Positions 59,276 to 64,000 of a stretch of 64,000 nucleotides of DNA are shown here, piece after piece. Source of the stretch: Gammaproteobacteria bacterium UBA2679 (GTDB lineage Bacteria; Pseudomonadota; Gammaproteobacteria; Pseudomonadales; Oleiphilaceae); contig DEMD01000009.1 in NCBI GenBank assembly GCA_002354735.1, forward strand, positions 81,612-145,611, given 5' to 3'. Position 1 is the first letter of the stretch. Each line of letters opens with the position of its first letter. The position numbers and the translations under genes were made by a program. The notes beneath the pieces were generated by a model. It saw only the letters and a program-made list of their open reading frames with translations, had not been told where the DNA came from and made no database searches.

Positions 59276-60193
59276 ATGACCGCCTTCACGAACGCAGATT
59301 CGACTACAGATTCGTCAGACCAGCCCCCTGCAGAGGCACGGGATATCATCGCTGCGCTCAGAGCTGCCGGTGCGGCACCCAGACGCGTATTGGAGCTTGA
59401 ACGTGGGCGCGCGCTCGTACACTGGCAGAATCATTATGGTGACGCCCAGTACGAGCGTCCGCGACACCATGCGATGAGCATCTATACGCGTGCTGGTGAA
59501 CAGACGTCGCGGCAAGTGAAAGGCCGTGCGGTGAGCCGTGGTTTTACGGGGGCGATCTGTCTCTTTCCAGCCGGTAGTCAGTCACAGTGGCAAATTCGCG
59601 GTGACTTCGAGTTTCTTCATCTCTACTTCACCGATCTCGATCTGCAGCGATGCATGACGCAGGTCTGGGACCGCGAGCCCTCAAGCGTCCAGCTGAACGA
59701 ACGGTATCAGATTCAGGATGAGCTGATTGCCCAGACCGGCCGACTGCTGAGCATGAGTGGCTGGGAAACGCCCGAGGACAGCATGGGCATCGATCACCTG
59801 ACGCACTGGTTGATGGTCCAGATCGTTAGCCGCCACGCATCAGTCAAGGTGTCAACGCCCGTGGTAAGCGGTACCCTCACCCGACATCAGCAACAGCTGG
59901 TGTCGGGACGAATCGAGGCACAGCTTTCGGAACCGCTCACACTCGAGGCTATGGCGGGCTGGGTCAGTCTCAGCCCCTACCATTTCGCACGCTTGTTCAG
60001 GGCGAGCTTTGGCTGCGCGCCCTATCAATATGTTCTGGAGCAGCGACTAGCGCGAGCCCGCGAGCTGCTTCGCCAGCCTGAGAACAAGATCACCGTGGTC
60101 GCATTACTATGCGGGTTTGGCGATCACAGCCAATTTACTCGGGCGTTTCGAAAACGTTACGGTGTGACGCCCTCAAATTATCGTCGCGGCTGA
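59276..60193 (+). CDS. AraC-family regulator next to EamA exporter
   Basis: A 305-residue regulator. The N-terminal part has a cupin-like sensor region (RHHAMSIYTRAGEQTSRQVK, then AICLFPAGSQSQWQIRG). The C-terminal HTH domain includes LEAMAGWVSLSPYHFARLFR and VVALLCGFGDHSQFTRAFRK, a classic AraC pair. ATG 59276 has GGAGA five bases upstream; a GTG at 59243 is weaker. The gene faces away from the EamA exporter across a 118-bp gap, so coupled control of export is plausible. Confidence 0.9.
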   Translation: MTAFTNADSTTDSSDQPPAEARDIIAALRAAGAAPRRVLELERGRALVHWQNHYGDAQYERPRHHAMSIYTRAGEQTSRQVKGRAVSRGFTGAICLFPAGSQSQWQIRGDFEFLHLYFTDLDLQRCMTQVWDREPSSVQLNERYQIQDELIAQTGRLLSMSGWETPEDSMGIDHLTHWLMVQIVSRHASVKVSTPVVSGTLTRHQQQLVSGRIEAQLSEPLTLEAMAGWVSLSPYHFARLFRASFGCAPYQYVLEQRLARARELLRQPENKITVVALLCGFGDHSQFTRAFRKRYGVTPSNYRRG

Positions 60194-60246
60194 AAGATTG
60201 CGAAAATATGGTCGAACGGATTCCTGCTGGTTCGGCTCATCCTTTT

Positions 60247-60264
60247 CTGTCACAAAACCTTCAT
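60247..60264 (+). promoter_or_regulatory. Pho box upstream of the glycosyltransferase gene
   Basis: CTGTCACAAAACCTTCAT matches the 18-bp Pho box consensus (CTGTCATA-A/T-A-T/A-CTGTCAT/C) at 15 positions. A -10-like CACAAT follows at 60272-60277 and the ATG at 60309. PhoB control under phosphate limitation is expected. Confidence 0.6.
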
Positions 60265-60308
60265 AGTCCTGCACAATAACTGCAACAGGGGCCAGCCAAG
60301 CTGGCGTC

Positions 60309-61565
60309 ATGAGCATACTTGGCCGCTACGGCAACCCCAGCGCTCACCAGGGGCGCTATAGAATCAGCATAGTCACCGAGACGTTCTGGCCGGACGTGAA
60401 CGGCGTGAGCCGGACCCTGCAACAACTGATTCAGATGCTGCAACAGGGCGACGTCGAAGTCCAGATCATCTGTCCGCGCAGCAGGCACATGCGATCGCGC
60501 GACTGGGACTCCGCAGATACGTTCTCATCGCTGCGGCCAGTGGATATTCTGAGAGTTCGCGGCCTACCACTTCCCGGCTATCGCGATGTGACCATCGGAC
60601 TGCCCTGCAGGCGCCAAATCACAGAATGCTGGCAGGCACGGCGGCCGGATATCGTATATCTGGCTACCGAGGGCCCACTCTGCCTATCTGCACTTCAGGC
60701 AGCGAAAAGTCTTGGATTACGCCCCGCCAGCGGATTTCACACAAGTTTCGATCAATATGCCGAGCACTACCGCCTCGACTGGCTCAGTGCACTGGTAATG
60801 ACCTACCTCCGCTGGTTTCATAACCGCACTGCGATCACGCTCACACCCACCAGGGAGCAACGCGCGCGACTCATTTCAGCTGGGTTCCGAAACGTCGAAG
60901 TGCTCTCGCGAGGTGTAGACTGCAAACGGTTCTCTCCGAACTTGCGCTGCTATGCGCTGCGGTCGGCCTGGGGAGTACCTGTGGATGGGCTTGTAGTGCT
61001 CTATGTCGGTCGGCTTGCTTCGGAAAAGAATCTACCCCTGGTCATCCGCGCTTTCAAGGCAATCAGACAACAACAACCGAACGCCCGTCTGGTATTCGTA
61101 GGCGATGGTCCGTTGCGCAAAACGATTCGGACGCAGCTACCAGATGCCGTGCTCAGCGGCCTTCAACATGGCGAAGCACTGGCGCGCCACTATGCCAGCG
61201 CGGATATATTCCTGTTTCCCAGCCAGACCGATACCTTCGGCAACGTTGTCACCGAAGCCATGGCAAGTGGGCTGCCAGTAGTCGCATTCAACACTGCGGC
61301 AGCGGCTGAACATCTTTGTCACAACTTCAGCGGCATGTGCGCGACTTTGGCCGACGAGACCGGCTACATCAGAAATGCCGTCGAACTCGCCCGCGATGCT
61401 GCGCAACGGCTTAGGCTTGGAAGCGCAGCACGCGTGTGCGCCGAGGGTCTTGGCTGGGAGGCTATCGCCTCGCGATTTCTCGAGTACTTGAAGCAGCCAT
61501 CCAACCGCGGGGCCGTCGCCGCGCCCTTCGTCTTGAACAACCACGGGAAGCCACTCGATGCATAA
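60309..61565 (+). CDS. GT4 glycosyltransferase, possible phosphate-stress glycolipid synthesis
   Basis: A 418-residue GT-B glycosyltransferase of family GT4. The acceptor domain begins IVTETFWPDVNGVSRTLQQL, a motif shared by MgtA/SqdX-like lipid glycosyltransferases, and includes GFHTSFDQYAEHY. The donor domain has LYVGRLASEKNLPLVIRAF, FVGDGPLRK and the EX7E-type site TDTFGNVVTEAMASG, where the first acid is Asp. A Pho box precedes it. Relatives glycosylate diacylglycerol when phosphate is scarce; that function is inferred here from the Pho box, subfamily pattern and the downstream phosphatase. The end overlaps the PAP2 gene by 8 bp. Confidence 0.86.
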   Translation: MSILGRYGNPSAHQGRYRISIVTETFWPDVNGVSRTLQQLIQMLQQGDVEVQIICPRSRHMRSRDWDSADTFSSLRPVDILRVRGLPLPGYRDVTIGLPCRRQITECWQARRPDIVYLATEGPLCLSALQAAKSLGLRPASGFHTSFDQYAEHYRLDWLSALVMTYLRWFHNRTAITLTPTREQRARLISAGFRNVEVLSRGVDCKRFSPNLRCYALRSAWGVPVDGLVVLYVGRLASEKNLPLVIRAFKAIRQQQPNARLVFVGDGPLRKTIRTQLPDAVLSGLQHGEALARHYASADIFLFPSQTDTFGNVVTEAMASGLPVVAFNTAAAAEHLCHNFSGMCATLADETGYIRNAVELARDAAQRLRLGSAARVCAEGLGWEAIASRFLEYLKQPSNRGAVAAPFVLNNHGKPLDA

Positions 61566-62121
61566 CAACAAGATTTCACTGTTTTTCAGCCGTATCGATC
61601 AGCTCGAAATCAACAGCTGTCTGAGGATGAATGGCTATTGCCGAAAATTGCCATTGAAGCGCTTCTTTGTGCGGGTCAGCCGGCTCGGCGACGGGCTTGC
61701 GTGGTACCTGCTGATGTTGCTGCTACCCGTCCTATTCGGTCTCCACGGGCTTCAGGTGAGCGCGTCCATGGCCCTGACGGGACTGGTCTGCACCATCATC
61801 TACAAGACCTTGAAAGGCTCGCTGGTTCGAACCCGGCCATTTCTGAACTCGCCCGACATTCTGTGCGGTACAGCCCCGCTCGACCGTTACAGTTTCCCCT
61901 CAGGTCACACCATGCACGCTGTGTGTTTCTGCACGATGCTGGTCTACTTCTTCCCGCTATTGGGCATGCTGGTTATCCCGTTCACGATACTGGTCGCACT
62001 CTCACGCGTTATTCTGGGGCTGCACTACCCGACTGATGTCATTGTAGGCGCCCTGCTGGGTGCTGGTCTGGCATACCTTGGGATTGTGCTCCACCCAGCC
62101 TTGCAGTCGATGCTCGGGTAG
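61558..62121 (+). CDS. PAP2-type membrane phosphatase
   Basis: A 187-residue membrane phosphatase. The three motifs of the family are present: KGSLVRTRP, PSGH in YSFPSGHTMHAV, and SRVILGLHYPTD. About five helices are visible. It likely dephosphorylates lipid phosphates such as phosphatidate or undecaprenyl-PP. With the upstream glycosyltransferase, to which it is overlapped, it could convert phosphatidate to diacylglycerol for glycolipid synthesis under phosphate limitation; this is an inference. Confidence 0.9.
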   Translation: MHNNKISLFFSRIDQLEINSCLRMNGYCRKLPLKRFFVRVSRLGDGLAWYLLMLLLPVLFGLHGLQVSASMALTGLVCTIIYKTLKGSLVRTRPFLNSPDILCGTAPLDRYSFPSGHTMHAVCFCTMLVYFFPLLGMLVIPFTILVALSRVILGLHYPTDVIVGALLGAGLAYLGIVLHPALQSMLG

Positions 62122-62161
62122 GGATTCCGCACAGCCTTCGCGGGTCAGACCTCAGCGGAAC

Positions 62162-63034
62162 TCAAACCGCCTCTGCAAGTAGGGCTTCAGCTGCCATCTT
62201 GCCGAATGCGTTTGCAGCATAGGGGCTGTCGCCTGTTATGAGCTTTCGGTCGCGGTGACAAGTGCCGGTTGCCAGCTTGTTGACGATTTCAACATCCAGC
62301 GCCTTCAGCTTCTCCCCGAAATACCACGGCATGGGCCCTGGCAGGTAACCAACAGCGGGCGTGGCCTTGTCGACTATATCCGGGAACACGGCCAGCTTGT
62401 AACCCTTGTAGGGAAAAGAGGCCGAGTTACCGTCCGCCTTACCAGCTAATAGTGCGGCTGGACCATGGCAGATAGCGAGCAGGTATTTGTCTTTGTCGGC
62501 GACCCACCGCACCAGTTTTCCTACATCCCTGTTGTCAGGCAAGCCTAGCAAGGCGCCGTGACCACCAGGAATGAATACAGCGATGTATGGAGAGTTATCC
62601 TTCAGTGAGCTTTGCACAAACTTTTTGAGAGAGCGAGGTTGGGTGAACTTGGCCTCATACTTCTGAAAAAGGCTTTTCACGGCCTCATCTTTTTCAGGCA
62701 TCGCCCACATTTCAATCTGAACTGGTTTGCCGGTGGGCGTTACGATATCGACCTCGAAGCCCGCCTGTGCGAAATGCAGCATTGGCACCAGCATTTCAAC
62801 AGGGTGATTGCCTGTCGAAAATTTCTTGCCATTCTCCATCGTCAGATATTTTTCTTCGGTACAAAGCATCAGAATTCTAAGCTTGCCAGACTTCTGCGCA
62901 TTGGGAAAAGTTGTTTGCTCGTAATCGGTCTTGTCTTTAGTGGCTAACTTCAGAGCGAGCGGCGATGGGCTATAGCCGCCGTTTTCATCTTCTACTGGCG
63001 CTATTCCAAGAACTTTTTTCACTAAGGCTGGCAT
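62162..63034 (-). CDS. hchA: Hsp31-type glyoxalase/chaperone HchA
   Basis: A 290-residue DJ-1/PfpI-superfamily protein that matches HchA (Hsp31). The catalytic Cys lies in the elbow ICHGPAALLAG; the acidic partner is likely in FIPGGHGALLGLPDNRDV. NGKKFSTGNHPVEMLVPMLH and GYLPGPMPWYFGEKLKALD are also conserved. HchA is a glyoxalase III (methylglyoxal to lactate) and holdase-type protein and deglycase has been proposed. The end RKLITGDSPYAANAFGKMAA is characteristic. It seems monocistronic. Confidence 0.93.
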   Translation of the reverse strand: MPALVKKVLGIAPVEDENGGYSPSPLALKLATKDKTDYEQTTFPNAQKSGKLRILMLCTEEKYLTMENGKKFSTGNHPVEMLVPMLHFAQAGFEVDIVTPTGKPVQIEMWAMPEKDEAVKSLFQKYEAKFTQPRSLKKFVQSSLKDNSPYIAVFIPGGHGALLGLPDNRDVGKLVRWVADKDKYLLAICHGPAALLAGKADGNSASFPYKGYKLAVFPDIVDKATPAVGYLPGPMPWYFGEKLKALDVEIVNKLATGTCHRDRKLITGDSPYAANAFGKMAAEALLAEAV

Positions 63035-63166
63035 GATCGGTCCTCTGGTTAGGTGTTGTCAGAGAACACTACGTCAGCGCCAGCCAATTGAATCTCCACA
63101 GATAACTTCGCAAGCACACCGGCAGCCGATCACCTCCCGACAACCGCCCCCGGACTTCGCTCGCTG

Positions 63167-64000
63167 CTAGTTGGCAGGTCTGCCGAATTTCTGCACCCAA
63201 TAATGACTGTAGTTCGCGGAACCGGGAGAGACTGTGATGAGTGATGCGCCCATCTCAGTCACGCTCGAGCTCATGATATTGCGACAATGGCCAGCGCTGG
63301 CCAGCCATCCCTTCATCACCATGTCCACGGTATACTGGCCTGCGGCGATGTTCTCGGCCGCAGATGACCAGCTGTACCCTGCGTTGTTCATGCGCTGACC
63401 CATTCTCGAACCATCGCTGCCCGTGTGGCTAAAGAAATTGTTGTTGGCCATATCTTTCGCATGCGTTGTCGCGGCTGAGTCCAGCTTGCAGCTCCAGCGC
63501 AGCGCAGGCTGTGCAGAGTAACTTGTTCCACCGCAGCTACGTGCTCTCGAACGGGCTTCATTGACCGCGTTGAGCATAGCGACATCTATAGAGTTCATGC
63601 AGCCGTCAATCGACCCTTGCGAGCTTTCTCCAGCACTCTTGAGCGTGCGGAACTGCCAGCTCTGCCAAGTCGCTTCATCGCCTGATTGCGACATCAATCC
63701 ACTTTTGATGACCACTTGATACAAGGTGTCCGGAGCGAGCGATGACTGTGGAACGAGGCGCACGTCGTGACTGCCGGGGGCGTATTCGATCTTGATGCTG
63801 ATTGGACTGCCGGCCTTGCGAATCTCAATGTTTTGGGAGTTTACCGTGGTGGGAATCAGCGGCTCGGAGAAATCGATCTGCACCCGCGTATTCAGTGCAC
63901 GATTCTGGCTATTGGGGCTCGGGCTGATGGCGTCCACCTTCAACTCGCCTGGTGCAGGCGGCGCCGGTTCCGCAGGCGGCGTTGGCGTTGGCGTTGGCGT
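63167..64000 (-). CDS. Secreted CAP/SCP-domain protein with Ig-like domain (5' end outside window)
   Basis: The visible C-terminal 277 residues are open through the right edge, so the start and signal peptide are missing. A repetitive Thr-Pro linker (coded by GGCGTT-like repeats on the plus strand) is followed by a Big_5-like Ig domain (about LKVDAISPSPN to WQSWQFRT) and a CAP domain. The CAP active-region residues are in AATTHAKDMANNNFFSHTG, then SAAENIAAGQ and SAGHCRNIMS, and it ends HYWVQKFGRP. CAP proteins are secreted, sometimes metal- or lipid-binding, and their role is unsettled. There are several cysteines (CMNS, SCGG, SCKL, HCRN). Confidence 0.88.
   Translation of the reverse strand, partial: TPTPTPTPPAEPAPPAPGELKVDAISPSPNSQNRALNTRVQIDFSEPLIPTTVNSQNIEIRKAGSPISIKIEYAPGSHDVRLVPQSSLAPDTLYQVVIKSGLMSQSGDEATWQSWQFRTLKSAGESSQGSIDGCMNSIDVAMLNAVNEARSRARSCGGTSYSAQPALRWSCKLDSAATTHAKDMANNNFFSHTGSDGSRMGQRMNNAGYSWSSAAENIAAGQYTVDMVMKGWLASAGHCRNIMSSSVTEMGASLITVSPGSANYSHYWVQKFGRPAN

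Noticed and set aside
60286..60301. Hairpin-like GGCCAGCCAAGCTGGC before the glycosyltransferase
   Set aside because: The symmetry is partial and no T run follows, so it is not a terminator; it may be chance.
1..64000. tRNA, rRNA, insertion sequences, prophage genes
   Set aside because: None recognised on reading either strand; the only repeats are the 14-mers and the Thr-Pro-coding repeat at the right edge.

Overview
The window is gene-dense, moderately GC-rich, free-living gammaproteobacterial DNA. The complete Wsp chemosensory operon, the cobalamin genes in cobU-cobD-cobC order, RND export, exosortase-type (PEP-CTERM-like) sorting and a close IsPETase/PE-H relative suggest a marine or hydrocarbon-associated member of, or near, the Pseudomonadales. 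Genus cannot be fixed from the sequence. I saw no rRNA, tRNA, insertion sequence, prophage or CRISPR array. Many genes appear to start with TTG or GTG behind good ribosome binding sites.

Layout. 1-1.6 kb: end of a hybrid histidine kinase and a LuxR-type response regulator. 1.6-5.7 kb: cobC-cobD-cobU behind a MAPEG gene, a divergent TetR gene with an operator-like palindrome, and an exported glutaredoxin. 5.8-10.8 kb: a same-strand block of a type II PETase-like polyester hydrolase, an AraC regulator, two membrane-anchored lipase-foldase-like proteins and an Lnt-like acyltransferase. 10.85-14 kb: a non-coding stretch with three copies of GGTCTGGTATAGTA, then small accessory genes. 14-23 kb: a PEP-CTERM-like protein, a 7TM diguanylate cyclase, a thioesterase/alcohol dehydrogenase pair, a DUF418 protein, a dipeptidase, an exported thioredoxin-like protein, a lectin-alginate-lyase-like protein and a WYL protein. 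23.3-33.9 kb: wspA-B-C-D-E-F-R plus an overlapping GGDEF-EAL gene. 34-40.8 kb: a giant ferredoxin/FAD-reductase/molybdopterin-oxidoreductase fusion, divergent from an AraC gene, then fdhD and a secreted unknown. 40.8-44.3 kb: hybrid kinase and RbgA-type GTPase. 44.3-55.5 kb: an apparent uncharacterised biosynthetic and export cluster. 55.5-64 kb: lipoprotein, SRPBCC protein, DUF421, EamA exporter with AraC regulator, a Pho-box-preceded glycosyltransferase/PAP2 phosphatase pair, hchA and a CAP-domain protein cut by the edge.

Three regions deserve most attention. (1) The 44.3-55.4 kb cluster has a SyrP-like Fe(II)/2-oxoglutarate oxygenase and a stand-alone condensation-type acyltransferase on one arm. 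The other arm holds two GNAT-like proteins around a GH3-family acyl-amido synthetase, and then an RND pump. The right-arm biosynthetic genes overlap by ATGA, and the shared promoter region carries two related 16-bp palindromes. This looks like a small-molecule amide/ester pathway with its own exporter. (2) The PETase-like hydrolase lies 21 bp upstream of a tightly coupled AraC/foldase-like/foldase-like/Lnt-like unit, which suggests a dedicated secretion, folding or lipidation system. (3) The 1325-residue redox fusion seems built to move electrons between NAD(P)H and a molybdenum site inside one polypeptide, with the FdhD maturation factor encoded nearby.

Cyclic-di-GMP enzymes (7TM cyclase, WspR, GGDEF-EAL), the lyase and the sorted surface protein give the centre of the window a biofilm and surface theme.
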